Of a stretch of 14,849 nt of DNA, positions 7,109 through 14,726 are shown one piece after another (position 1 is the first letter of the stretch; every line of letters begins with the position of its first letter). The DNA is from Chamaesiphon sp. (GTDB lineage: Bacteria > Cyanobacteriota > Cyanobacteriia > Cyanobacteriales > Chamaesiphonaceae), in contig JAJAYU010000026.1 of assembly GCA_026786125.1 (NCBI GenBank), positions 1 through 14,849 on the forward strand, written 5' to 3'. A model generated the notes under the pieces. It made no database searches and had not been told where the DNA came from. It saw nothing but the letters and a program-made list of their open reading frames with translations. The position numbers and the translations under genes are program-made.

Positions 7109-8266
7109 CTAAAAATTCACATTCCGAACTGAGAGATGTTCGTCACCCACACTTGCTGCTGCAACTGCGGCAACTACTGGAACGCCAACACCAACACATG
7201 CCCGCGCAGGATTTTGGAATTTAGCTTTACTAAAGGCAAGTCCAGTCAGTTTCATCGTAATTTTTTCGGCGATCTGTCCGCCAAATTCAATTTTTTCGCC
7301 ACCAATTAAAATATCTCCCACTGTAAATCCTGCTCCTGCGGGTACCTCATAAACGGCACGCAGAATTTTCCCTGTGGAACCTCGCAATATTTTCCAATAG
7401 CTCGGATCGACTGGAGTTCCATTCGGTTTTTTCCAACCTGTAGTATCGAGCCTGTCGATATAGAGTCCAATGGGATTTTGGAGCGTTATCCAGTAGCCAT
7501 CGCGGGCGAGACCATTAACGGCTGCACCGATCGTCGGATCGCTGGCTCGACCTGGTGCCCCATATTGGCCGCACCGAATCAGTTCGTCTGGATCGGTTAA
7601 AGTTATACCCCCCTTCTGGCGCAAAATGGTCGCTTGAGCGGCAATATTAATTTCCGCTCCCAATGTGTTGTTGCGCTGATTTAAGTGCATTGCCCCATTT
7701 GTGGTATTCCATTTGTTCAACCGATTGTATCTGCCATTACGAAACAGATCGGCCATCACCACTTGAGGACTGACATATTTTTGATAGAGTGCCAGCAATT
7801 TTGCTTTGTCTCCCGTCGCTCCCGCAGTTTTGGGGCCGGAGTAGCTCAATGGGTATCCATGTGCTAGAGCTTCCCAGTATTCTGGGCCTTCACAAGTAAA
7901 TGTAACTTGATTAATCTTGCCTGCTTGTTTAGTTACAAACCATTCTAGATATTCATCCTGTGGCCGCTCCCCATTCGGTAACGGTTTGTCCGCCTCTTGC
8001 CGCGCCGCTCGTTTGTTGCCGGGATGCTTGCGTTTGATTAAGGCTGGAAAGCCAGTCCAAGTAATTGCTGGTTCGAGTTTAGGCTCGGTTGTATCGACAT
8101 CGATTGGATTGTAAAATTGGCTTTTTTCCACTCCTAACTCTGATTCAATGTCTTGAATTTCGGCACTGAAGCTATTAGATAAAAACTCACTCCACGCATC
8201 TCTTTGCTTGGGAATGGTATCGAAATCATCAATATTAGCGGGTGGATCGAAACGGACGAGTTTCAT
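7109..8266 (-). CDS. Uncharacterised 385-aa protein linked to DyP peroxidase
   Basis: I do not recognise an established family. The start is well supported: AAGGAG lies eight bases before the ATG. The protein has no signal peptide or clear membrane span; a hydrophobic stretch near the end (GVGVPVVAAVAAASVG, 359-374) is rich in alanine and valine but short. Conserved-looking blocks are EYLEWF (105-110), TFTCEGPEYWEALA (122-135), NKWNTTNGAMHLNQ (184-197), NTLGAEINIAAQAT (200-213), RCGQYGAPGRASDPTIG (231-247) and LQNPIGLYID (262-271); the density of Asn, Trp, His and Gly in these blocks looks like an enzyme active site or cofactor pocket. Three cysteines are present (125, 232, 357). The gene overlaps the same transcript as the 550-aa DyP behind it (four-base gap), suggesting a role with the peroxidase, such as a substrate-modifying partner. 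That role is inference only. Confidence 0.8.
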   Translation of the reverse strand: MKLVRFDPPANIDDFDTIPKQRDAWSEFLSNSFSAEIQDIESELGVEKSQFYNPIDVDTTEPKLEPAITWTGFPALIKRKHPGNKRAARQEADKPLPNGERPQDEYLEWFVTKQAGKINQVTFTCEGPEYWEALAHGYPLSYSGPKTAGATGDKAKLLALYQKYVSPQVVMADLFRNGRYNRLNKWNTTNGAMHLNQRNNTLGAEINIAAQATILRQKGGITLTDPDELIRCGQYGAPGRASDPTIGAAVNGLARDGYWITLQNPIGLYIDRLDTTGWKKPNGTPVDPSYWKILRGSTGKILRAVYEVPAGAGFTVGDILIGGEKIEFGGQIAEKITMKLTGLAFSKAKFQNPARACVGVGVPVVAAVAAASVGDEHLSVRNVNF

Positions 8267-8297
8267 CGGCTTAACTCCTTAATTAATATTAAATTAC

Positions 8298-8467
8298 TAT
8301 AGCCATCCTAAATGAGAAACTACCAGATCTTTTTCTTTTTCTGCGCTCTCTGTCTCGATCGTGCTAAACCGTCGGGTTTCCCGGCGAGCGCGCATCGCTG
8401 CACCTCTGCGGTTGAAAAATTATTATGACAGTACTAATAAATTTGAAAATGATTTAGGATTGCTATA
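8298..8467. mobile_element. MITE-like element, about 170 bases, with TATAGC..ATCCTAAAT ends
   Basis: The left end TATAGCCATCCTAAAT (8298-8313) is the reverse complement of the right end ATTTAGGATTGCTATA (8452-8467) with one mismatch in 16. Both ends carry TA at the border, which suits the TA target of IS630/Tc1-type transposases. The interior has no transposase frame and contains a more GC-rich patch. Non-autonomous mobilisation is inferred from the inverted ends and size. Confidence 0.6.
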
Positions 8468-8754
8468 TCAGTTTATTAGTGTCGTACTACTTCTAATTTT
8501 CAAACTCACAAATTTATTAGAGAACTTATCTAATATCGATTATTGTCAAGATCTTAATCGGATCTCAATCTAATATTTAAAGTGACTAATTATTGATCAC
8601 TTTTAACTGAGTAGTCATATTGTAGCTTATTTGGTAACTGTCGAAATTATTTTTGGTAATTAGATCGATGTTTGCAACTAAAATTAATATTTCGCTAGAG
8701 CAATAGTACCAATTTATTAACAGTGATTTCAATAACGGATCGACAATATGTAAT

Positions 8755-8906
8755 AGACCTCCTGCGAAAGTCCGAGGTTGACTGTGAAGAGAGAGTAGAG
8801 GGTAGAGGGTAGCTTTAGGAGCTGATTAGTTCAAAAAAACTTAATACTAAAAATCCGCTCAAGTTGTTGGCATGAGCCAATATTGATTTACTTTCGCAGG
8901 AGGTCT
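8755..8906. mobile_element. MITE / internally deleted IS, 152 bases, perfect 17-base inverted ends
   Basis: AGACCTCCTGCGAAAGT (8755-8771) is repeated exactly inverted as ACTTTCGCAGGAGGTCT (8890-8906). AAT flanks both ends (8752-8754 and 8907-8909) and could be a 3-base target duplication; TA or TAAT readings are also possible because the border bases are ambiguous. Ends of this kind (GACCTC..GCGAAAGTC) are familiar from cyanobacterial IS5-like insertion sequences. Inside there is no transposase, only a short tandem GTAGAGG repeat (about 8795-8812). It is best read as a non-autonomous derivative. Confidence 0.8.
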
Positions 8907-8974
8907 AATGTTTGAAGCTTAGGCATTTGCTAGCTAGCAGTCGATCGACTCACTAATCATCACATGCTTAAAAA

Positions 8975-10021
8975 TTAAATCGTGGTGGATCTATTTCGAT
9001 CTGAGAGCAGAGCGTAGAGTTCTGTTAATCTTGCGAGATCGTGCCCAAACCAATCGCGAATCCATTGACAGTACTCTTGAATTACTACCCGCTCGGAGTA
9101 ATTGCGATCGCCTTGGTGGCGCGCTTCGCGTTCGATGATTTGGGAGATCGCATGTCCCGCCATCATCCCTGACATGATGGCTTTGAGAACGCCATGAGAG
9201 GATGACGGATCGAGGACAGCAGCCGCATCGCCGATGAGAAAATAACCCAATCCAGCAGGTCGATCGATCGTCCGCCAAGTTACATCAGCCACTCGCGACT
9301 TATCGACGGCTTGGAGGTTGGCGAATTCTTCAGGAATCCAACCTCGATCGATCCGTTCGATTGTGAAGTTTAACCTCGTCCACTGATAGAGATCGGCGCG
9401 AACTCTGGCAGTCCAAGTCCAACCACAATCGTCAGCAATAATGGCGGGAGCACGCTCGCGGATCGGACATTGCCCTCGCACGTAGCCATAGCGAGCAACC
9501 AGCGGCTGAGAATAAGTTTTAATATTTAATCCCAACTGCTTTGCCAGCCAATGATGACCGCCTGCCGCATCGATAACAACAGATGCCTCAAATATCCCTT
9601 GGGATGTTTCCACCCCAATTACCCTACCATCGCAAAGGATCGGACGTACGGCATGACATGGCGGCAACACCTTTACCCCAAGAGCGATGGCTCTATCCAG
9701 TAACAGGCGATCGAAATCGGCTCTCCAAGCTTGGAATCCATGCCAAATGCCAGTTTCATCCTCGCCAAAGGGGATGAATTGTAGATCGCGCTCCCACTTT
9801 ACCCAATTTCCCTGATGGCGCAAGAATCCTGCTGACAAGACTGCTTCGAGCACACCCAACCGATCGAGTAATGGTTCGATCCCCGGATGCAGAGTTTCCC
9901 CTGGTCGATCTCGGGGAAAGGGGTATTTTTCCAACAGCAGCACCCGCAAATTAGCCCGATCGCAGGCGATTGCGGCTGCCGAGCCTGCCGGCCCACCCCC
10001 AACAACAATTACGTCATACAT
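8975..10021 (-). CDS. FAD-dependent oxidoreductase, candidate LodB/GoxB-like maturation flavoprotein
   Basis: A 348-residue flavoprotein of the tryptophan-halogenase/geranylgeranyl-reductase-like group. The Rossmann motif is [15 protein letters not shown] (GxGxxG at 8-13), with Glu31 at the end of the second strand for the FAD ribose. RPGETLHPG (39-47) corresponds to the conserved GE segment after it, and the second FAD motif is [18 protein letters not shown] (Asp265). Length and motif layout fit LodB/GoxB, flavoproteins needed to form the cysteine tryptophylquinone cofactor in LodA/GoxA oxidases. The gene lies 26 bases behind the 797-aa gene on the same strand, the usual arrangement for a LodA-LodB pair. 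A weak GGAAA precedes the ATG. No membrane segment or signal is present. The FAD fold is sure; the LodB role rests on context. Alternatives are a small-molecule monooxygenase or halogenase, although the halogenase signature WxWxIP is not seen. Confidence 0.85.
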   Translation of the reverse strand: MYDVIVVGGGPAGSAAAIACDRANLRVLLLEKYPFPRDRPGETLHPGIEPLLDRLGVLEAVLSAGFLRHQGNWVKWERDLQFIPFGEDETGIWHGFQAWRADFDRLLLDRAIALGVKVLPPCHAVRPILCDGRVIGVETSQGIFEASVVIDAAGGHHWLAKQLGLNIKTYSQPLVARYGYVRGQCPIRERAPAIIADDCGWTWTARVRADLYQWTRLNFTIERIDRGWIPEEFANLQAVDKSRVADVTWRTIDRPAGLGYFLIGDAAAVLDPSSSHGVLKAIMSGMMAGHAISQIIEREARHQGDRNYSERVVIQEYCQWIRDWFGHDLARLTELYALLSDRNRSTTI

Positions 10022-10047
10022 TTGATTTCCGAGCCAGAGCGGGGCGA

Positions 10048-12441
10048 TTAGGGGCGAGAAATTTGCACAAACGCACCGCCATTCGTACTAAAAAATAAAT
10101 TGGTGCGATCGAGTTGACAATCAAAACGTCTGGTAAACTGGCTTCTTCTTCTCGTGGGCGGATCGTTTACAGGCGTTCCACCAAAGGGGTTTTGCTCATC
10201 CACAAAGGTATAGATATATCCCATCCCTTTTAAGGCAGCATTTGCTTTCGGATTGATGGTACTATTCCATGTCGGCCAATCATTTACTTTTTCGGCAGTT
10301 ACTAACCATAGGTTGGTACGTGGAACACTATCGCTATTTGGGGGTAATGTTTTAATGCAAAACCGCAAAGCTTCCATCCGAGCAATCATTTCTTCGGCAG
10401 TAACAGATTCCAATCCATTCAACCCAAATAAACCATTTAAAGCATTGCTAACATAATCCGATCGATCTTTGTCAGCAAAATTGACAAAGTTACTACCATC
10501 AACAGATTCAAAAAATGGTGCAAACTCTCCATCACAGCCAGTTTGAGATGGCATTTCTCCCGCAATGACACGAGGATGTTGGGGATGATATCCCAGTTCG
10601 CTATCCATCAATGGAAAGCCCGTCGAACCATTGCCAAATGTTCGGGCTGTATCTGGTGCCACCGCAGGCCAAAAAGAGTTGAGTGCCGCACAGAGTTTTG
10701 AATCTTCTGGAAACGGACTACCCAAGCCATAGGCAGCATAGATCGGTTTTCCTGTTGCATCGCTATGTTGGGCAATATCCCAACCTGGAAAAAACACATT
10801 TGCGGCGGCATCTGGCAACCAACTGATGGGGAAATTCGCAGTCGGTGGGATGGCAAAAGCACTTCCAGATGCAGCCGTGCTGACAATTGCTGTTGCTGTC
10901 AGATTAGCTGCTTCGATTCGGATAAAAGCCTTTTTTATTGCCGTCGTCTGCATCGGATCGGGTAAAGTTGGATTGGGAATGCTTTGACTAATTTGCCGTC
11001 CGACAAATCTCCCATCGCTCAGGGGACTGGGGCCACCTTGGGCAAATTGGATATCTGGAGATCCTAATCCGATGGGTTGATTGGCGATTTTCTCCAACCA
11101 TTTTTGAATATCAATTTGATCAACTTGTGGGAAGAAATCAATTGCTGTTACCAATGAATATGCAGGTAATATTGGCAATGTCAATCCTCTAATCTTGAGA
11201 CCGATCGCCCCATCACAAGTATCATCGATAAAATGTGCGGCTTCATAATTACCTGTGGCTAGTTTTGGCACATAATCACTATTTTTGAGCGTTATCAGAT
11301 CTTTTACCTGTTGTGGATTGCCGATAACTTCGTGCCGCATATTGGCATATTCAGGAGCAGACCGACCGATCTGAGAATTCACAACCGGAAATTGAAGTGA
11401 AGTCCAAAAACGATTGCGATTATTACCAACATTGATTTCTTTTGGGACTTTAAATCTGGCAATCTCGTCTTTAGTACCAACTTTCTGTGTGGCTGTCCGC
11501 ACCATCGTAGGGTGAGCGTGAGGCACGAGCAAAATACTCGCACCGTGTTTTTCACTTGTGACTAAATCGGGAGAGTTAGTGGAGTCTATCGTGAAAGGTG
11601 GTAGATTGAGATCGAAAATAGCTAAAGGTTTAATAAAGCCAGGGTTATCTGGTGCATTGGTGTGAATGCGGCGAAGCTTTTCGTTGATATGATATTCAAC
11701 AAATTTAAAGGTTTTCAGATCTAATGGCGTTCCATCCTCATTCAGCAAACACTCTTTGCCCAAAAACAGTTTATGAACGGGAAAGGTAAAGGTCAAATTT
11801 CGATCGAGAGCGACTGTCCGCAGGACTGCATCAGCCACCGATGGATTGCGATATTCGGCGATAAAGGCTCCATATCTGGCTGGTAACACCGCAAATCCCT
11901 TAGCTCCAGCAATCGGCGTAGAAGTGAAACTGCGAGATGCTGCTACATACCGAGCTGCTTCTGTACCCACTCGCGACACTCCGACTCTAGAGAAGGCGAG
12001 ATCTGCATGTTTGCCATGCGCCGATTTCAATGGATGCCGATATTGATAGGCGACGATGACAATTACTGGATTAGTAAAAGAACTCAGCTTGCGCTTGGCA
12101 CGACTGTAGATATAGTTCTCGATCGTATCTAATTCATCGAGTGTCGGATAGACTTGAGGATCGTTACTTGGCGTGCCATCAGTTGTGGGATGGACATCAG
12201 CACTCGCCAGAGCATGATATAACAAACTTTTAGCTGGAGATCCGGGTTCGATCGCTTTGATACCCGATTTTGTAAATGTTTCAAACCCAGGTAAATTGCG
12301 CTTAATTGTCGCTAGCGAGCGAGTCAATTCTAGTTCGAGAGCGGTCGTTGTAATATCTAGTCCATGTTTCGCAAATAAATCTTTCCACCCTAGAGGGGCG
12401 AGCCGATTTAAGATCGTTTTAACGTCATTGATTAAGGCCAT
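10048..12441 (-). CDS. LodA/GoxA-like protein, putative quinocofactor oxidase (tentative)
   Basis: A 797-residue protein. I place the start at [10 protein letters not shown] (12441) because GGAG lies eight bases upstream; an ATG 14 codons earlier has weaker support. No full-length family was recognised with certainty. The segment NVFFPGWDI (549-556) then PFPEDSKLC (576-584) and [10 protein letters not shown] (588-597) resembles the C-terminal region of LodA/GoxA proteins, where PG, a Cys and FWPAxxP occur in this order; LodA enzymes oxidise lysine or glycine and release H2O2, using a cofactor formed from one Cys and one Trp. Cys584 with Trp591 or Trp554 are candidates. An upstream block (SRVGVSRVG, 151-159) weakly recalls the IGIARVGNS opening of that family. 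The N-terminal region ([17 protein letters not shown], 64-80) may be an extra module. The adjacent flavoprotein supports the idea. Alternative: an unrelated cluster protein whose oxidase-like block is coincidence. Substrate unknown. Confidence 0.5.
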   Translation of the reverse strand: MALINDVKTILNRLAPLGWKDLFAKHGLDITTTALELELTRSLATIKRNLPGFETFTKSGIKAIEPGSPAKSLLYHALASADVHPTTDGTPSNDPQVYPTLDELDTIENYIYSRAKRKLSSFTNPVIVIVAYQYRHPLKSAHGKHADLAFSRVGVSRVGTEAARYVAASRSFTSTPIAGAKGFAVLPARYGAFIAEYRNPSVADAVLRTVALDRNLTFTFPVHKLFLGKECLLNEDGTPLDLKTFKFVEYHINEKLRRIHTNAPDNPGFIKPLAIFDLNLPPFTIDSTNSPDLVTSEKHGASILLVPHAHPTMVRTATQKVGTKDEIARFKVPKEINVGNNRNRFWTSLQFPVVNSQIGRSAPEYANMRHEVIGNPQQVKDLITLKNSDYVPKLATGNYEAAHFIDDTCDGAIGLKIRGLTLPILPAYSLVTAIDFFPQVDQIDIQKWLEKIANQPIGLGSPDIQFAQGGPSPLSDGRFVGRQISQSIPNPTLPDPMQTTAIKKAFIRIEAANLTATAIVSTAASGSAFAIPPTANFPISWLPDAAANVFFPGWDIAQHSDATGKPIYAAYGLGSPFPEDSKLCAALNSFWPAVAPDTARTFGNGSTGFPLMDSELGYHPQHPRVIAGEMPSQTGCDGEFAPFFESVDGSNFVNFADKDRSDYVSNALNGLFGLNGLESVTAEEMIARMEALRFCIKTLPPNSDSVPRTNLWLVTAEKVNDWPTWNSTINPKANAALKGMGYIYTFVDEQNPFGGTPVNDPPTRRRSQFTRRFDCQLDRTNLFFSTNGGAFVQISRP

Positions 12442-12733
12442 CTGAATATCTCCACATGATTTTTGGTGGTAACCAAGTTGCAATTATGTATAACCCCTCT
12501 CGATCCTGCGAACTAGTTACAACTAGGCGAAAGCAAGGACTGAAATTAAAACCCAATCCATCAGCATAAATGAGTATTGAGATCGAGAATCTCGATCGAG
12601 CCTCGATCTCAGGTTATATAACTTGTCATTTTTGACGATCGAGCTAGAGCAATTTATGCGCCCGAACTCGATCGATATTTAAGATTGTAGTAATTTCGGA
12701 TCTTATTTAATTCTCATTCATAAACACCTGATT
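12442..12733. promoter_or_regulatory. Intergenic region upstream of the 797-aa gene, with nested inverted repeats
   Basis: This 292-base gap lies between the first DyP gene and the 797-aa gene, so the latter may have its own promoter. TGAGATCGAG (12578-12587) pairs perfectly with CTCGATCTCA (12602-12611), and the loop contains the palindrome CTCGATCGAG (12591-12600), so several folds compete. TTATATAA follows at about 12614-12621. No T tract follows the hairpin in either direction, so a simple Rho-independent terminator is not evident. The CGATCG content is the HIP1-like genomic bias. Confidence 0.45.
12578..12611. repeat. Nested inverted repeat in the DyP / 797-aa gene gap
   Basis: A perfect 10-base inverted repeat (TGAGATCGAG / CTCGATCTCA) encloses a 10-base palindrome (CTCGATCGAG). 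It could be an RNA hairpin in the 5' leader of the 797-aa gene, an operator, or a product of CGATCG-rich base composition. Confidence 0.6.
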
Positions 12734-14158
12734 TCAAAGATTTTTGAGAAAGCTAATCGAAGGTGCAAAGAAATATTCCCCACCTTTCATCGACACAAAG
12801 CCTTGAAAATCGATCGTTTTTTTTGCTTCCTCTCCCCATTTAACTGGTTGTTGTTGGGATGTTGGGTTTTGTCCCTGTCCGATGACCGGATCGATGCCAG
12901 CGTCATCTTTGACAAACTGAGGACTATTTGCCCACGAAACTTGCGTAAATTCAAATTGATTGGCAATATCGCTTTGATAGGCCATAAATAACAAACCTAC
13001 CCCACCAATCGGTTTATCTTTTAGCTCGATAATTTGACCATCAGCATCGATCTTTGTATTTCTCGCTCCATAGGTAATTCCCCGTCGAGCCATAATATGG
13101 GAACGTTCGGCTTCCAAAGTCACGCCGAAAGTTGCGCCAAATTCCCGCACGCTATCTCCACGGGGATTAGTCTTGCGAATATGGGAATGAAATGGGCATT
13201 TATTACCCTGAGTATCGCCACTAAAATCAAAGTTATTCGGAACGGGATCGATTAACTTATCTGTCTTTTGCAAAATAACTGGAGTCCCATCCTCAAATCG
13301 ACCGACAATCAGTGCTCCAGCCAATTCTTCCTCGTCTCCACTCAAGCCAAATTCATCAGCAATTGCGGCTTCTTTATCCTTAAAACCTTTAACATTTTGT
13401 TCCAATTTCCGAAAGACAAAGTAACTACCAAAACTCAGTTCCTTTAATAGTCCGCCCGGACAAGGTACTAATACCTGCTTGAGTGGAAAAGTAGGGTCCC
13501 AAATATCGATCCCACCATTGTCAGTTGCTTCTCTGTTAATATCTTCGACCAACAACAGTGGCTGACTGCGACCATCTACATAGCCAAAATGTTCGATCCC
13601 GTCGCCATTTTTATTCTTCATCGCCAATCCAGTTTCCACACCCAAAATTGTGACTGACTCTGGTTTAATTTTCAGAATATTACGTCTGGTTTTTCTGACT
13701 TGAGATTCATCCAATCCACCAATCAAAATCATCCCGTGGATTTCAGCTTGGAATCCTTCATCCCAAGCTTTTACCTTGGGGTCGTTTAAGAGATCCTGAC
13801 GCTTCTTTAAGCCACTTCTAAAAGCCTCGTCGGCAGGAATTTGGTCATCGGGAATACCTAGTGCAGCATAGCCACTCGCCGATAGCATCAGACCAACAAA
13901 TGCACCAGCATCTTGACGATAAAGTCGATATTTTTTAGCCTCATCAAGTTGACGGTAGCCCGACTTTACCCACCCAGATATAGAGCGGATAAAATTTCTA
14001 CCTTCCGCTGATTCTTTAGCATCGATGTGAAAGAAAATATTTTGGGTATGCTCTCTACCGTGACCCTTCAAAATATTTCCTTGCAGATCTTCTAACATTC
14101 TTTTTTCATCTGCACTTGCCTTCTCCCAAGCTAACGCAGCACCAAGATCGATCGGCAT
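12734..14158 (-). CDS. DyP-type heme peroxidase (474 aa, AnaPX-like)
   Basis: A second dye-decolourising-type peroxidase. DLQGNILKGHGREH (24-37) is the classic N-terminal motif of the extended cyanobacterial, fungal and actinobacterial class. The distal GxxDG motif is GYVDG (192-196, Asp195), the proximal heme ligand is His326 in CPFHSHIRKTNPRGD, and the distal arginine is Arg359 in MARRGITYG. GGEYFFAPSISFL ends the protein. The length suits the extended class of the Anabaena enzyme AnaPX. AAGGAG lies nine bases before the ATG. There is no signal peptide. It is the first gene of the minus-strand block and is divergent from the 121-aa reading frame. It differs clearly from the 550-aa DyP in length and in the sequence between motifs, so the two are not a recent duplication. 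It may consume peroxide made by the neighbouring putative oxidase, which is inference. Confidence 0.94.
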   Translation of the reverse strand: MPIDLGAALAWEKASADEKRMLEDLQGNILKGHGREHTQNIFFHIDAKESAEGRNFIRSISGWVKSGYRQLDEAKKYRLYRQDAGAFVGLMLSASGYAALGIPDDQIPADEAFRSGLKKRQDLLNDPKVKAWDEGFQAEIHGMILIGGLDESQVRKTRRNILKIKPESVTILGVETGLAMKNKNGDGIEHFGYVDGRSQPLLLVEDINREATDNGGIDIWDPTFPLKQVLVPCPGGLLKELSFGSYFVFRKLEQNVKGFKDKEAAIADEFGLSGDEEELAGALIVGRFEDGTPVILQKTDKLIDPVPNNFDFSGDTQGNKCPFHSHIRKTNPRGDSVREFGATFGVTLEAERSHIMARRGITYGARNTKIDADGQIIELKDKPIGGVGLLFMAYQSDIANQFEFTQVSWANSPQFVKDDAGIDPVIGQGQNPTSQQQPVKWGEEAKKTIDFQGFVSMKGGEYFFAPSISFLKNL

Positions 14159-14360
14159 GTCTATCTACTCCTTCGCGGCAGTTTATAACTTAAAGACTAC
14201 TCTATTAGTTCAAATTCTGTAAATAAAAAAAGCCAGATGGTTAACATTATGTAACACCCTGACGCAAAGCATATCAACAATTATTGCAAAAATTACTACA
14301 GTCGGTAATTTTCTCCATCGAGTGATTAGAATGAAATCTTAAAAAGCAGGAAATATACTT
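14159..14360. promoter_or_regulatory. Divergent intergenic region (DyP gene and 121-aa frame)
   Basis: This 202-base region must contain the start of transcription of the DyP gene (minus) and of the plus-strand frame. An imperfect inverted repeat, GTTAACATTATGTAAC (14240-14255), lies near the middle and could be an operator serving both. It does not fit the NtcA consensus (GTA-N8-TAC). No confident -10/-35 pair is assigned. Confidence 0.35.
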
Positions 14361-14726
14361 ATGTCTGAAAACGATGAAAGATATGGCCCTTTGCCCATGC
14401 GAATCCAGGTAATGCCGGGATCTGAAGCAGAGTATCTTCACTACCAATCTGCTGCCAGCTATAGCGATATTAATCTCAACCGAGCGGCGATCGCGCCCGG
14501 TGTCACTGCATCGCCGCAGGACGATCTCATCTTCCGTGGTGGTAAGGTCGTGCCACAAATGGGCTTTCAAAATGTGTATTTGGGACGCGCTAGTGATTTT
14601 GCGCCAGGGGATATAGAATCGATTGATAATGCGATCGCGCGGGTAATACGTGACAATCGACTCAAAGATATTATCCAGCAATACTTTGTTGGCCAGACTC
14701 TATCCTACGTAAGGATTCAGGTCTAG
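14361..14726 (+). pseudogene. N-terminal remnant of an unknown protein, truncated by IS insertion
   Basis: The ATG is preceded by AGGA at suitable spacing, so expression as a 121-residue peptide is possible. I do not recognise the family firmly. The block DDLIFRGGKVVPQMGFQNVYLG followed by a helical region ending DIIQQYF is reminiscent of N-terminal parts of longer bacterial proteins in which a GGKxxxxxxFxNxYxG strand precedes IDxAIxxxxxDxxLxxxxxQYF; the function of that group is unknown to me. After QTLSY the frame reads VRIQV and stops. These last codons (from 14709) coincide exactly with the GTAAGGATTCAGG terminus of the neighbouring insertion sequence, so the original C-terminal part has been cut off. 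It lies divergently to the DyP gene and might once have belonged to the same functional region. Confidence 0.7.

Larger units (their letters stand above)
8267..8974. other. 708-base gene-free region with two MITE-like elements
   Basis: This region separates the flavoprotein gene from the 385-aa gene, all on the minus strand. It holds two inverted-repeat-bounded elements (8298-8467 and 8755-8906), an AT-rich middle (8468-8754) with a hairpin AAAGTGA-N11-TCACTTT at 8579-8603, and small palindromes GCTAGCTAGC (8929-8938) and AGTCGATCGACT (8939-8950) just after the flavoprotein stop. The ribosome binding site of the 385-aa gene is at its left edge. A 70-codon plus-strand frame at 8361-8573 starts inside one element and shows no protein-like features, so it is not called. 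Confidence 0.7.

Noticed and set aside
8361..8573. 70-codon plus-strand reading frame in the flavoprotein / 385-aa gap
   Set aside because: It starts inside a MITE-like element, runs through AT-rich sequence, has no ribosome binding site and no protein-like pattern.
8579..8603. Hairpin AAAGTGA-N11-TCACTTT as terminator for the flavoprotein gene
   Set aside because: It lies about 370 bases past the stop, beyond a mobile element, and lacks a run of T on the minus strand.
12442..12483. Extension of the 797-aa protein by 14 residues to an upstream ATG
   Set aside because: The internal ATG at 12441 has GGAG at good spacing, and the extra residues (MQLGYHQKSC..) look like translated leader.
14274..14681. 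135-codon minus-strand frame opposite the truncated 121-aa frame
   Set aside because: The plus-strand frame has a good ribosome binding site and a recognisable sequence pattern; the minus frame is rich in Arg, His, Ser and Cys as expected of antisense.
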